DNA of 64,000 nucleotides from Bradyrhizobium sp. CCBAU 53351. GTDB lineage: Bacteria > Pseudomonadota > Alphaproteobacteria > Rhizobiales > Xanthobacteraceae. A model generated the notes under the pieces. That model did no database searches and had not been told where the DNA came from. It saw only the letters and a program-made list of their open reading frames with translations. Within the stretch, counting starts at the first letter, position 1. Every line of letters starts with the position of its first letter. The stretch spans positions 6,537,501 to 6,601,500 of the forward strand of contig NZ_CP030059.1 in NCBI RefSeq assembly GCF_015291745.1, written 5' to 3'. A program made the position numbers and the translations under genes. Shown here piece by piece: positions 25,488 through 34,924 of this stretch.

Positions 25488-26375
25488 ATGACGATCGCCA
25501 TCCGGCAGCTTCAGAAGCATTTTGTCGGCGAGGTCTCCGGCCTCGATCTGCGAAAGCCTCTCACGGAGGCCGAAGCACGCGAGGTCGAGGCCGCCATGGA
25601 CAAATACGCGGTGCTGGTCTTCCACGACCAGGACATCACCGACGAGCAGCAGATGGCCTTTGCGCTCAATTTCGGCCAGCGCGAGGACGCCCGGGGCGGC
25701 AACATCACCAAGGCCGACGAATACCGCCTCAGCTCGGGCCTGAACGACGTCTCCAACCTCGGCAAGGACGGCAAGCCGCTGCCGAAGGACAGCCGCGCCA
25801 ATCTGTTCAACCTCGGCAATTGCCTGTGGCACTCCGACAGCTCGTTCCGCCCAATCCCGGCAAAATTCTCGCTGCTGTCGGCGCGCGTGGTGAACCCGAA
25901 GGGCGGCAACACCGAATTCGCCGACATGCGCGCCGCCTATGATGCGCTCGACGACGAGACCAAGGCGGAGATCGAGGATTTCATCTGCGAACATTCGCTG
26001 ATGTATTCGCGGGGATCGCTCGGCTTCACCGAATACACCGACGACGAGAAGCAGATGTTCAAGCCGGTGCTGCAACGGCTGGTGCGGACCCATCCCGTGC
26101 ATCGTCGCAAGTCGCTGTATCTGTCATCGCATGCGGGCAAGATCGTCGGCATGAGCGTGCCGGAGGGACGCCTCTTGCTGCGCGATCTCAACGAGCACGC
26201 GACGCAGGCGGAGTTCGTCTACGTCCACAAATGGAAGCTGCATGACCTCGTGATGTGGGACAACCGCCAGACCATGCACCGCGTCCGGCGCTACGACCAG
26301 TCGCAGCCGCGCGACATGCGCCGCGCCACGGTGGCAGGAACGGAGCCGACGGTGCAGCAGCAGGCGGCGGAGTAG
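25488..26375 (+). CDS. tfdA: Fe(II)/2-oxoglutarate-dependent dioxygenase, TfdA-alpha-like
   Basis: This 295-residue member of the TauD/TfdA family uses oxygen and 2-oxoglutarate to hydroxylate its substrate. TfdA itself cleaves the ether of 2,4-dichlorophenoxyacetate. The metal site is His115-x-Asp117 in LWHSDSSFRP plus His264 in QTMHRVRRYD, followed by the conserved Arg that binds 2-oxoglutarate (in RDMRRATV). The N-terminus MTIAIRQLQKHFVGEVSGLDLRKPL and the overall sequence closely resemble, from memory, the TfdA-alpha proteins described from Bradyrhizobium. No tfdB, tfdC or cad genes are adjacent. The native substrate may therefore be a plant phenoxy- or aryloxy-acid or a cinnamate-like compound rather than the herbicide. 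A GGGAGAG precedes ATG 25488. Confidence 0.85.
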   Translation: MTIAIRQLQKHFVGEVSGLDLRKPLTEAEAREVEAAMDKYAVLVFHDQDITDEQQMAFALNFGQREDARGGNITKADEYRLSSGLNDVSNLGKDGKPLPKDSRANLFNLGNCLWHSDSSFRPIPAKFSLLSARVVNPKGGNTEFADMRAAYDALDDETKAEIEDFICEHSLMYSRGSLGFTEYTDDEKQMFKPVLQRLVRTHPVHRRKSLYLSSHAGKIVGMSVPEGRLLLRDLNEHATQAEFVYVHKWKLHDLVMWDNRQTMHRVRRYDQSQPRDMRRATVAGTEPTVQQQAAE

Positions 26376-26406
26376 GAACGACCGGACGCAACGCTACTCA
26401 GCAATC

Positions 26407-26520
26407 GGTGTCATCGCCCGGCTTGACCGGGCGATCTAGCATTCCAGAGATGGCTGTGATCGAACCGAGAAGCTGCGGCGTACTGGGTCGCCCGGTCAAG
26501 CCGGGCGACGACAGCGGTGG
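26407..26520. repeat. Intergenic inverted repeat, family B copy 2
   Basis: The terminal hairpins CGCCCGGCTTGACCGGGCG (left) and CGCCCGGTCAAGCCGGGCG (right) are themselves inverted copies. The internal CCAGAGATGGC and GCTGCGGCGTACTGGG blocks match the other family B copies. Confidence 0.82.
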
Positions 26521-26563
26521 GTGGCGCAACACCGGAGTATGTCGCCACCGACAAACGCACCAG

Positions 26564-27208
26564 CTACGCGTGTCCGGCCTCGTTCGAGAGCATGCCGGGG
26601 TCGATGCCGATCTTGTGCAGGGCGCGGTTGTATTTGTCGTCGACGTCGTCGCCGAAGATCAGATCCGCATCCGCATCGCAATGCAGCCAGCCGTTGCTCT
26701 GGATTTCGGTCTCGAGCTGGCCCGGCGCCCAGCCGGCATAGCCGAGCGCCAGAATGGCGTGCTTGGGGCCCGAGCCGTTGGCGATGGCGCGCAGGATGTC
26801 GACGGTCGCCGTGAGGCAGACGCCGTCATCGATCCGCAGCGTCGCGTTCTCGATGTAGAAGTCGCTCGAATGCAGCACGAAGCCGCGGCCGGTATCGACC
26901 GGGCCGCCGCGCAGCACCTTCATGCTTTCGGCATTCTCAGGCAGCTTGATGTGCTCGCCCTTCTTGATGATGCCCAGTTGCTGCAAGAGCTCGGGGAAGT
27001 CGATGCTGCCGGCCGGGTGGTTGACGATGATGCCCATCGCTCCCTCCGCCGAATGGGCGCACAGATAGATCACCGAGCGCTCGAAGCGGGAATCGCCCAT
27101 GATGGGCATCGCGATCAACAGCCGGCCGTCGAGATAACCGGCCGAATTCGGGAGTCCGGAGCCCGCCCCGCGGGTGCTTTCGCCCGTCCTCTTGCCTGTG
27201 GGAGCCAT
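26564..27208 (-). CDS. YqgE/AlgH family protein (UPF0301)
   Basis: This is a 214-residue cytoplasmic protein of the AlgH family, whose biochemical role is unresolved although it affects alginate and virulence traits in Pseudomonas. The signature is clear: [43 protein letters not shown], then [19 protein letters not shown] and [25 protein letters not shown]. The length is slightly above the usual 185-190 because of a 20-residue N-terminal extension. A start near the YLDG block is not excluded. It is divergent from the DsbD-alpha-like gene across 142 bases, a neighbourhood often kept in Rhizobiales. Confidence 0.92.
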   Translation of the reverse strand: MAPTGKRTGESTRGAGSGLPNSAGYLDGRLLIAMPIMGDSRFERSVIYLCAHSAEGAMGIIVNHPAGSIDFPELLQQLGIIKKGEHIKLPENAESMKVLRGGPVDTGRGFVLHSSDFYIENATLRIDDGVCLTATVDILRAIANGSGPKHAILALGYAGWAPGQLETEIQSNGWLHCDADADLIFGDDVDDKYNRALHKIGIDPGMLSNEAGHA

Positions 27209-27350
27209 CGGTGAAGCACTCCGGTTTCAATTCCTATCCTGATGTCGGGCCGGGCCGCTGTCAAATCAAGGCTTGCAGGGATGCGATTCAAGTGCATCCA
27301 TCACAAGCAATTCAATGGTTTGCGCGAGGGCGACCCTGTAAAGACGTGCC

Positions 27351-28190
27351 ATGCTCACAAGAGTTCCCCTGCATGCGGCGATTGGCGTCGCGACAACCCT
27401 GCTTGCGTCGTCACTGGTCATCGCAGCCCACGCCGATGACGCTTCGCCGTGGCAGCGCGACGGACATTCCGCAGTGCGGCTATTGGCGGGATCCCGCAGC
27501 GGCGCCGTCCTGCTCGGCGGTATCGCCTTCCAGCTCCAGCAGGGGTGGAAAACCTATTGGCGCAGTCCCGGCGATTCTGGCGTTCCGCCGCGGTTCGACT
27601 TCTCGAAGTCGGACAATGTCGAGGCGGTGACGATCATGTGGCCGGCGCCGCTGAAATTCGACGATGGCGCCGGCGGCCATTCGATCGGCTATCATGACCA
27701 GATCGTGCTGCCCTTGCGCATCGTCGCCAAGGCGGCCGACAAGCCCGTGACCTTGCGTGCCGAGATCAATTACGCCGTGTGCGAGAAGCTCTGCATTCCG
27801 GTCGACGCCAAACTCGAGCTCGGCTTCAACAACGTTGCCTCCACCGAGGATGCCAATTTGCGCGCGGCGCTCGACGCTGTGCCCAAGCCAGCCAATATCG
27901 GCGATCCCAATCCGCTCACCATCCGCGACGTCAAGCGCGACGGTCCCAAGAACGTGGTGGTCGACGTCGTCGTGCCCGACAGCCGTAACGTCAATCTGTT
28001 CGTGGAAGGGCCGACGCCCGAATGGGCGTTGCCGATTCCGGAGCCGGTCAAGGAAAGCCCGGCCGGCGTGAAGCGCTTCTCGTTCGAACTCGACGGCCTG
28101 CCGCCGGGCGCCAAGCCCGACGGCGCAGCGCTGAAATTCACGCTGGTCGGACCGGAGAAGTCTTACGAGTTCAATACCAACCTGGAATAG
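27351..28190 (+). CDS. Periplasmic DsbD/ScsB N-terminal-domain-like protein
   Basis: This is a 279-residue exported protein. A signal peptide ends near AAHADD (about residue 28). The rest matches the thiol-disulfide interchange alpha domain (PF11412-type): VRLLAGSRSGAVLLGGIAFQLQQGWKTYWRSPGDSGVPPRFDFS, then INYAVCEKLCIPVDAKLEL, where the Cys-xxx-Cys-x-P pair is the likely redox centre. It ends after this domain and has neither the membrane-embedded DsbD-beta part nor the thioredoxin-like gamma part. A separate CcdA-like partner would be needed to reduce it and is not in this window. It is divergent from algH. Confidence 0.82.
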   Translation: MLTRVPLHAAIGVATTLLASSLVIAAHADDASPWQRDGHSAVRLLAGSRSGAVLLGGIAFQLQQGWKTYWRSPGDSGVPPRFDFSKSDNVEAVTIMWPAPLKFDDGAGGHSIGYHDQIVLPLRIVAKAADKPVTLRAEINYAVCEKLCIPVDAKLELGFNNVASTEDANLRAALDAVPKPANIGDPNPLTIRDVKRDGPKNVVVDVVVPDSRNVNLFVEGPTPEWALPIPEPVKESPAGVKRFSFELDGLPPGAKPDGAALKFTLVGPEKSYEFNTNLE

Positions 28191-28218
28191 CTCGTCGCGG
28201 ACGGAGCAACGAAGCCGA

Positions 28219-28428
28219 TCAGGATGCGGGGCAGACCTTCGAAGTCTGCTTTTCCTGCAGCTTCTTCGTGCAATATGTGCTGCAGCGCTGACCGCCGACC
28301 TTGGCGCAGTAAGCCAGGCACTTTTCGTAGGAACATCCCCAGGCGTCCGCCCGCGCGGGCGTCATGGAATAGAGATCGAAGCTGGCCATCGCGGCGAGCA
28401 CGGTCATGCACATCATGAATCGAGTCAT
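28219..28428 (-). CDS. Small secreted cysteine-rich peptide, unknown function
   Basis: This is a 69-residue protein with an ideal ribosome-binding site (AAGGAGCG seven bases before ATG 28428). A signal peptide (MTRFMMCMTVLAAMASFDLYSMTPARA) is followed by a mature part of about 40 residues with six cysteines: WGCSYEKCLAYCAKVGGQRCSTYC and a late VC. The C-x3-4-C and C-x3-C spacing suggests two or three disulfides. I do not recognise a family; it is not the DUF3551 pattern common in Bradyrhizobium. Its stop lies 28 bases from that of the convergent DsbD-alpha-like gene. That could be meaningful for disulfide formation but is only adjacency. Confidence 0.7.
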   Translation of the reverse strand: MTRFMMCMTVLAAMASFDLYSMTPARADAWGCSYEKCLAYCAKVGGQRCSTYCTKKLQEKQTSKVCPAS

Positions 28429-28737
28429 CAATCGCTCCTTCTGAAAAGGCCTGAAAATGGCGTCCCGTGCGCGACCAACCGGCCCGCACATATTCCAAAT
28501 GAATTCACTATGCGGCCAGCATAGTTCGAGGCGGCCCGGAAGGTCACGCGCTAAATTGGAGGGATTGCGGCAACGACGCCATCCGCGCCCCCGCGCCAAG
28601 CGAAATGACGTTCGCCTCCCTGCGCCGGCCTTCGGAGGAAGCCGCCGGAGGCGGTCCAACCGAATCTTAAGGAATGGTTGCTAAGTCCCGGGCCTGCCGC
28701 AGCACGCGGGACGCCCTGGGGACTCTTCGTGGCCGTG
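28429..28737. other. 309-base gap between the cysteine-rich peptide and the flippase
   Basis: No convincing gene is seen here. The first 80 bases, AT-richer than their surroundings, should hold the minus-strand promoter of the cysteine-rich peptide. The last 60 bases precede the flippase and include GGGGACT, a plausible ribosome-binding site for the GTG at 28729. Confidence 0.5.
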
Positions 28738-30096
28738 ATGGATGCAGAACCCGCAACGACCGGACCGGCCGGCCTGATCGCGCGGCTGCGGGCCAAGTTG
28801 ACGGGCGGCTCGAGCGAGGCCTCGCTGACGCGGCGGCTCGCCGGCACCATCTTCATCATCCGCGTCATCAGCGCTGGGCTCGCTTATTTTTCGCAGGTGC
28901 TGCTCGCACGCTGGATGGGCACGTCCGATTACGGCATCTATGTCTATGTCTGGACCTGGGTGCTGCTGCTCGGCAGCATGATGGATTTCGGCATCTCGGC
29001 CTCGGCGCAGAAAATCATTCCGGAGTATCGCGCCAGCGGTGAGCAGGCGCTGCTGCGCGGCTTCCTCTCCGGCAGCCGCTGGCTGACTTTTGCCGTGTCT
29101 GCGCTGGTGTCGCTCGCCCTTGCCGGCATCGTCAGGCTGCTGTCGCCCTGGATCGACCCGGCGGAGGAGCTGCCGCTCTATATCGGCTGCATGACGCTGC
29201 CCGCCTTCGTGGTCGCCAACACCCAGGACGGCATTGCGCGTTCGCATGACTGGATGCAGCTGGGCTTGATGCCGCAATTCATCATCCGCCAGGCGCTGAT
29301 CATCGGCATCACCGGCGCGGCCTTCCTGCTCGGCTATCATCTCGGTGCGGTCGCCGCGATGGTTGCGAGCGCCGGTGCCGTCTGGATTGCAATGAGCGGG
29401 CAGATGGTGGTGCTGAACCGTAAGCTCGCCAGTCACATCGCGCCCGGACCCAAGACCTACGACATCCGCGGCTGGCTCGCCGTCTCGCTGCCGATCCTCT
29501 TGGTCGAGAGCTTCTATCTGCTGCTGTCCTATACCGACGTGCTGGTGCTGCAACAGTTCCGTCCCTCCGACGAGGTCGGCGTCTACTTTGCGGTGGTGAA
29601 GACGCTGGCGCTGGTCTCGTTCATCCACTACGCGATGTCGGCGACGACGGCACATCGCTTCGCCGAATACAACGCAAGCGGCGACAAGGCACGGCTGTCG
29701 GCCTATGTGGCGCATGCGATCAACTGGACGTTCTGGCCGTCGCTTGCGGCGACCATCGTGCTGCTCGCGCTCGGCAAGCCGCTGCTCTGGCTGTTCGGGC
29801 CGCAATTCGTGATCGGTTACGACATCATGTTCGTTGCCGCGATCGGGCTCGTGGTGCGCTCGGCCATCGGGCCGGTCGAGCGGCTGCTCAACATGCTCGG
29901 TCAGCAGAAGATCTGCGCGCTCGCTTATGCGCTGGCCTTCGTGATGAACGTCGTGCTCTGCATCGCGCTGGTGCCGCGCTACGGCGGCCACGGCGCCGCG
30001 GCCGCGACCTCGATCTCCCTCAGCTTCGAGACGGTGCTCCTGTTCTGGATCGTGCGGCAGCGGCTCGGACTGCACGTGCTGGCGTTCGGTAAATAG
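28738..30096 (+). CDS. Polysaccharide flippase, Wzx/MATE-like (MOP superfamily)
   Basis: This is an inner-membrane protein of 452 residues with about 12-14 hydrophobic segments, spread from residue about 35 to 450. The N-terminal LAGTIFIIRVISAGLAYFSQVLLARWMGTSDYGIYVYVWTWV is the recognisable Wzx/polysaccharide_synt start (R-x-L-G-x-x-x-Y-G-x-Y pattern). The late GHGAAAATSISLSFETVLLF matches the end of the family. It should flip lipid-linked sugar units for exopolysaccharide or LPS. No glycosyltransferases are adjacent, so the cargo is unknown. I use ATG 28738. The in-frame GTG at 28729 has the better-spaced GGGGA and may be the true start. Confidence 0.87.
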   Translation: MDAEPATTGPAGLIARLRAKLTGGSSEASLTRRLAGTIFIIRVISAGLAYFSQVLLARWMGTSDYGIYVYVWTWVLLLGSMMDFGISASAQKIIPEYRASGEQALLRGFLSGSRWLTFAVSALVSLALAGIVRLLSPWIDPAEELPLYIGCMTLPAFVVANTQDGIARSHDWMQLGLMPQFIIRQALIIGITGAAFLLGYHLGAVAAMVASAGAVWIAMSGQMVVLNRKLASHIAPGPKTYDIRGWLAVSLPILLVESFYLLLSYTDVLVLQQFRPSDEVGVYFAVVKTLALVSFIHYAMSATTAHRFAEYNASGDKARLSAYVAHAINWTFWPSLAATIVLLALGKPLLWLFGPQFVIGYDIMFVAAIGLVVRSAIGPVERLLNMLGQQKICALAYALAFVMNVVLCIALVPRYGGHGAAAATSISLSFETVLLFWIVRQRLGLHVLAFGK

Positions 30097-30294
30097 GCGC
30101 TGCGCGCCTGCCCTGCTCGCTGCCTCCCCGGGGAACGGCTCTGTCAGAGCACGCGCGCGAACGAGGCAAAACGCCTCTCCTTCTCCAACCTGCAGCAAAA
30201 TTTTTCTTATTCTGTCCAAGCGGTTGCGCGTTGGGGGAACTTTATTCTACGTCGTATTGCCTAACCGACGAGATCAACCTAAGATTCCCCTGAT

Positions 30295-31119
30295 ATGTTC
30301 GATCCACTGTACGTCGCCTCTGGATTCGGCGTCGGCCTGCTTGTCGGAATGACCGGCGTGGGCGGCGGCTCGCTGATGACGCCGCTCTTGATCCTGCTGT
30401 TCGGCGTTCATCCCTCCACAGCGGTCGGGACCGACCTGCTCTATGCCGCCGCGACCAAGACCGGCGGCAGCGTGGTGCATGGCTGGTCGCGCAGCGTGCA
30501 CTGGCCGGCGGTGCTGCGGCTCGCCTGCGGCAGCCTTCCAGCGAGCGCGCTGACGCTGCTCGTGCTGTGGAAGCTCGACCTCAGGAGCGATGCCGAGCGC
30601 AGCCTGATCAATCTGGTGCTGTGCTTTGCGCTGCTGCTGACTGCGACGTCGCTGATCTTCCGCAAGTCGATCATGGAGCGCTATCGCAGCCGGCTGGAGG
30701 GCGTCGACGATCGCACCACCGCGATTGCGACCGTCGTGACCGGCGTCGTGCTCGGCGTGCTGGTCTCGATCTCGTCGGTCGGCGCGGGCGCGGTCGGCGT
30801 CACCGTGCTGCTGCTGCTCTATCCGCGCCTGCCGATGGTGACCATCGTCGGCTCCGATATCGCCCATGCGGTGCCGCTGACGCTGGTCGCCGGTATCGGG
30901 CACTGGGCGCTCGGCGACGTGGATTGGGCGCTGATGGGCGTCTTGCTGATGGGCTCGCTGCCCGGCATCATCGTCGGCAGCTACAGCGCGACGCGTGTGC
31001 CCGAGACAGTGTTGCGCCTGACGCTTGCCAGCGTGCTGTTCCTCGTCGCCGGCAAGATCATGTTTGCGGAGCTCCACCTGTCGTCGGCCTTCGTCACCGC
31101 GCTGGCCTGGGGGCACTAG
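30295..31119 (+). CDS. TauE/SafE family anion (sulfite/organosulfonate) exporter
   Basis: This is a 274-residue membrane protein with about eight helices in two repeats. The first repeat has FGVGLLVGMTGVGGGSLMTPLLILLFGVHPSTAVGTDLLYAAATK. The second has GVLVSISSVGAGAVGVTVLLLLYPRLPMVTIVGSDIAHAVPLTLVAG. These are the diagnostic GVGGG and GAG pore-loop motifs of the family. Members move sulfite, sulfoacetate or taurine-related anions. It lies about 2.8 kb from the sulfate uptake and reduction genes, which makes export of excess sulfite an attractive idea. It is not in their operon. Confidence 0.9.
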   Translation: MFDPLYVASGFGVGLLVGMTGVGGGSLMTPLLILLFGVHPSTAVGTDLLYAAATKTGGSVVHGWSRSVHWPAVLRLACGSLPASALTLLVLWKLDLRSDAERSLINLVLCFALLLTATSLIFRKSIMERYRSRLEGVDDRTTAIATVVTGVVLGVLVSISSVGAGAVGVTVLLLLYPRLPMVTIVGSDIAHAVPLTLVAGIGHWALGDVDWALMGVLLMGSLPGIIVGSYSATRVPETVLRLTLASVLFLVAGKIMFAELHLSSAFVTALAWGH

Positions 31120-31143
31120 GCAGCGACCGGACGACGGAATCGG

Positions 31144-31240
31144 CGGGTGGGCAAAGCGAAGCGTGCCCACCATTTTTCTCGATCGCGGACAAGTGGTGGG
31201 GATGGCGCAAGTGCGCCTTTGCCCACCGCTCACCCTACGG
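31144..31240. repeat. Intergenic inverted repeat, family D
   Basis: GGGTGGGCAAAGCG and CGCCTTTGCCCACCG-type arms form an imperfect inverted pair around a TGCCCACCATTTTTC...GTGGTGGG core. It fills the gap between the convergent TauE-like and hydroxybutyrate dehydrogenase genes. Confidence 0.65.
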
Positions 31241-31250
31241 CACCGTAGCC

Positions 31251-32039
31251 TTACGCTGCGGTCCAGCCGCCGTCGATCGAGAGGTTGGTGCCGGTGATCT
31301 GGGCGGCATCGTCGCTGCACAGGAACAGCGCGAGCGCTGCGACCTGCTCGGAGGTGACGAACTCCTTGGTCGGCTGCGCGGCGAGCAGCACGTCGTTGAT
31401 GACCTGCTCCCGCGTCAGGCTGCGCGCCTTCATCGTGTCGGGGATCTGCTTCTCGACCAGCGGCGTCCAGACATAGCCGGGGCTGATGCAGTTGCAGGTG
31501 ATCTTGTGGGTCGCGACCTCGAGCGCCACGGTCTTGGTGAGGCCGGCGATGCCGTGCTTGGCCGAGACATAGGCCGACTTGAAGGGCGAGGCGACCAGCG
31601 AGTGCGCGGACGCCGTGTTGATGATGCGGCCCCAGCCTTTCTTCTTCATGCCGGGCACCGCGGCGCGGATACCGTGGAAGGCGGAGGACAGATTGATCGC
31701 GATGATCTGGTCCCACTTCTCGATCGGAAACTCCTCGACCGGCGAGACGAACTGGATGCCGGCATTATTGACGAGGATGTCGACCGAGCCGAACGTCGTC
31801 TCGCCGAGCGCGATCATCCCGGCGATCTCAGCGGGCTTGCTCATGTCGGCCGGCGAATAGATCGCCTTCACCTTGAACTCGGACTCGATCTTGGCACGTT
31901 CCTTCTCGATGTCATCCGGCGCACCGAAGCCGTTGATGACGACGTTGGCACCGGCGCCGGCGAACGCACGCGCATAGGCGAGCCCGATGCCGCTGGTCGA
32001 CCCGGTCACGACGGCGTTCTTGCCTGACAGACTACCCAT
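31251..32039 (-). CDS. bdhA: D-3-hydroxybutyrate dehydrogenase
   Basis: This enzyme interconverts 3-hydroxybutyrate and acetoacetate with NAD, the step that feeds polyhydroxybutyrate carbon back to acetyl-CoA. The 262-residue SDR has VVTGSTSGIGLAYARAFAGAGANVVINGFG at the cofactor site, NNAGIQFVSPVEEFP, and the catalytic NTASAHSLVASPFKSAYVSAKHG (Ser, Tyr-xxx-Lys). ISPGYVWTPLVEKQIPD follows, where Gln and the preceding Leu/Val belong to the hydroxybutyrate-specific loop. It starts one base after the stop of the patatin gene, so the two are cotranscribed and probably translationally coupled. Confidence 0.93.
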   Translation of the reverse strand: MGSLSGKNAVVTGSTSGIGLAYARAFAGAGANVVINGFGAPDDIEKERAKIESEFKVKAIYSPADMSKPAEIAGMIALGETTFGSVDILVNNAGIQFVSPVEEFPIEKWDQIIAINLSSAFHGIRAAVPGMKKKGWGRIINTASAHSLVASPFKSAYVSAKHGIAGLTKTVALEVATHKITCNCISPGYVWTPLVEKQIPDTMKARSLTREQVINDVLLAAQPTKEFVTSEQVAALALFLCSDDAAQITGTNLSIDGGWTAA

Positions 32040-32040
32040 T

Positions 32041-33216
32041 CTATTCGCTCCTTTTTGCCGGGGGCGCAGAGACGTCCCCCGTGAGATCGTAAGTCACCAT
32101 GGTCTCGCCGGACTGTGGCCGCTCGAGCCAATCCTTGTGGCGCATCGACAGGTGCACGTCGTTCACGCCGGCCTCCCAATGCTCGACCATCGCGACATGC
32201 GAGAAATCGTAATCCTTGGACGAGGATTCATAGTTCTTGCTGCGGTAGATCAGATGCACCACGGTGACGGTGCTTTCGCGCGACACTTTCGCCAGGAATT
32301 CGACGGAAGGGTCGTTCTTCAGATAATCCGGCAATTTGCCGATTAGGTCGCGCATCGCCCTGCGGGCGTTGTGCAACTGCTTGTTCTTGTCGGTGTTCAT
32401 CCGCGTGCGGCTGGAATAGCGGATGTCCTTCTCGCGCTCGGCAGCCTCCAGCAGCGAGGTCGGCAGATCGCCGCGCGCGGAAAACAGGTCGACCTGGAAG
32501 ATCAGCATGTCGCGGTCGACCTCGGCATCGAGCACATAGTCGAGCGGAGTGTTGGAGGCGATGCCGCCGTCCCAATAATGCTCGCCGTCGATGATCACGG
32601 AGGGAAAGCCGGGCGGCAGCGCGCCGGAGGCCATGATGTGCTCGGGGCCGATCTTCTTGCCGAGCTTCTTGAACTCGTAATTGTCGAAATATTTGAAATT
32701 GCCGGAGGTGACGCCGACCGCACCGACCGACAGGCGGGTCTTCAGGTCGTTGATGCGGTCGAAATCGACGAGACGCTCCAGCGTCTTCTTCAGCGGTGCG
32801 GTGTCGTAATAGCTCTCCGCCTGCGGGCTGCCGGGCGGCCAGAGCGGCGCCGGCGGGACGCGCGGGACGAAGAAGCCGGGCACGCCGAAGGTGGCGATCA
32901 GCGCGGCACTGGTCGAGTTGAACAATTCGCGGCTGTGATCGCTCTTGCCGATCGGCTTCCACGGCACCGGCGCGGAGACCATCTCCCAGAATTCCTTGAG
33001 CCGCTTGACGCGGGTTTGCCCTTCATTGCCGGCGATGATCGCGGCGTTGACCGCGCCGATCGAGATGCCGGCGACCCATTCCGGCTCGAAGCCTGCGCCG
33101 CACAGCGCCTGATAGGCGCCGGCCTGGTAGGAGCCGAGCGCACCGCCGCCCTGCAGGACCAGGACGCGTTGCGCATTCGCGGGGATGCTGGCGGATTCCG
33201 GGCTACGATCTGTCAT
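32041..33216 (-). CDS. Patatin-like phospholipase with C-terminal DUF3734-type region
   Basis: This is a 391-residue predicted serine lipid acyl hydrolase. The oxyanion-hole motif is VLQGGGALGSYQAGAYQAL. The nucleophile elbow is WVAGISIGAVNAAIIAGN (G-x-S-x-G), and the partner aspartate is in YWDGGIASNTPLDYVL (D-G-G). The C-terminal 100 residues (MRDLIGKLPDYLKNDPSVEFL onward) are the DUF3734-type extension seen in alphaproteobacterial patatins. It lies immediately upstream of bdhA, a pairing I know from related genomes, which suggests a role in storage-polymer or membrane lipid turnover. ATG 33216 (MTDRSPES) is preferred over the upstream frame. Confidence 0.9.
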   Translation of the reverse strand: MTDRSPESASIPANAQRVLVLQGGGALGSYQAGAYQALCGAGFEPEWVAGISIGAVNAAIIAGNEGQTRVKRLKEFWEMVSAPVPWKPIGKSDHSRELFNSTSAALIATFGVPGFFVPRVPPAPLWPPGSPQAESYYDTAPLKKTLERLVDFDRINDLKTRLSVGAVGVTSGNFKYFDNYEFKKLGKKIGPEHIMASGALPPGFPSVIIDGEHYWDGGIASNTPLDYVLDAEVDRDMLIFQVDLFSARGDLPTSLLEAAEREKDIRYSSRTRMNTDKNKQLHNARRAMRDLIGKLPDYLKNDPSVEFLAKVSRESTVTVVHLIYRSKNYESSSKDYDFSHVAMVEHWEAGVNDVHLSMRHKDWLERPQSGETMVTYDLTGDVSAPPAKRSE

Positions 33217-33292
33217 CGGGGAACAATAGCAATGGCGCGCCACCGTGGCGACACTCCGCGGCGGCGTCAATGCATGCCGGATCAAGTCTGGC

Positions 33293-33796
33293 TTATCGGG
33301 GCTCCGTCGAGGCCAGGATCATGGTCCAGAACACCTTGTATTTGGTGCCGGGAGCATAACTCGCCGCGATGCCCAATTTTGTGACACCGCCCTTGAGCAT
33401 GTTGGCGCGGTGCGGAGGCGAGTCGCGCCAGCCGGAAAACGCTTCCGCCAGCGTATGATAGCCGGCCGAGATGTTCTCGACGGCCACGGTCGCGGGATAG
33501 CCGCCGGCGGCGAGGCGCTTGGCCAGGGGCGCACGGACGTCATGGTCCATCTTGTTGGCCGCGGCCATCGCATTGGACTGGGATTCGGCGAGCCGCATCA
33601 GATCGGGGTCGATCACGACGGTGCCGAGAGCGTTGTTCTGGCGGTATTGCGAGATCATGATCGCGGCGGCCTGCGCATCGAGCTTGGAGCCCGGGACCGC
33701 CATGTCTGCATACATGGACGGCTGCTGGACCGGTGCTTCGTTGCCGGCACAGCCGGCGAGCAGCAAAGAAATGAGTATCGCGGCCGCAGCGCGCAT
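33293..33796 (-). CDS. CAP-domain (SCP/PR1-like) lipoprotein
   Basis: This is a 167-residue exported protein with a lipobox (SLLLAGC, cysteine about residue 16). The CAP fold is indicated by ALGTVVIDPDLMRLAESQSNAMAAANKMDHDV, the His-containing first motif. It continues with AVENISAGYHTLAEAFSGWRDSPPHRANML, carrying the Glu and the second His of the family, and a final KYKVFWTMILAS strand. Bacterial CAP proteins are poorly characterised; envelope or secreted roles are common. It lies 76 bases downstream of the patatin start region on the same strand but is upstream of it in transcription order, so it may share the transcript. Confidence 0.88.
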   Translation of the reverse strand: MRAAAAILISLLLAGCAGNEAPVQQPSMYADMAVPGSKLDAQAAAIMISQYRQNNALGTVVIDPDLMRLAESQSNAMAAANKMDHDVRAPLAKRLAAGGYPATVAVENISAGYHTLAEAFSGWRDSPPHRANMLKGGVTKLGIAASYAPGTKYKVFWTMILASTEPR

Positions 33797-33886
33797 GAAT
33801 CGGGGCCCCCAATGAAGGGCCGTTGTTGCATACCAACCGTGGCTGAAAGGTGAATTTTGAGGAAAATTCGACCTGTCGGCCCCCGC

Positions 33887-34913
<1,027 letters not shown>

Positions 34914-34924
<11 letters not shown>

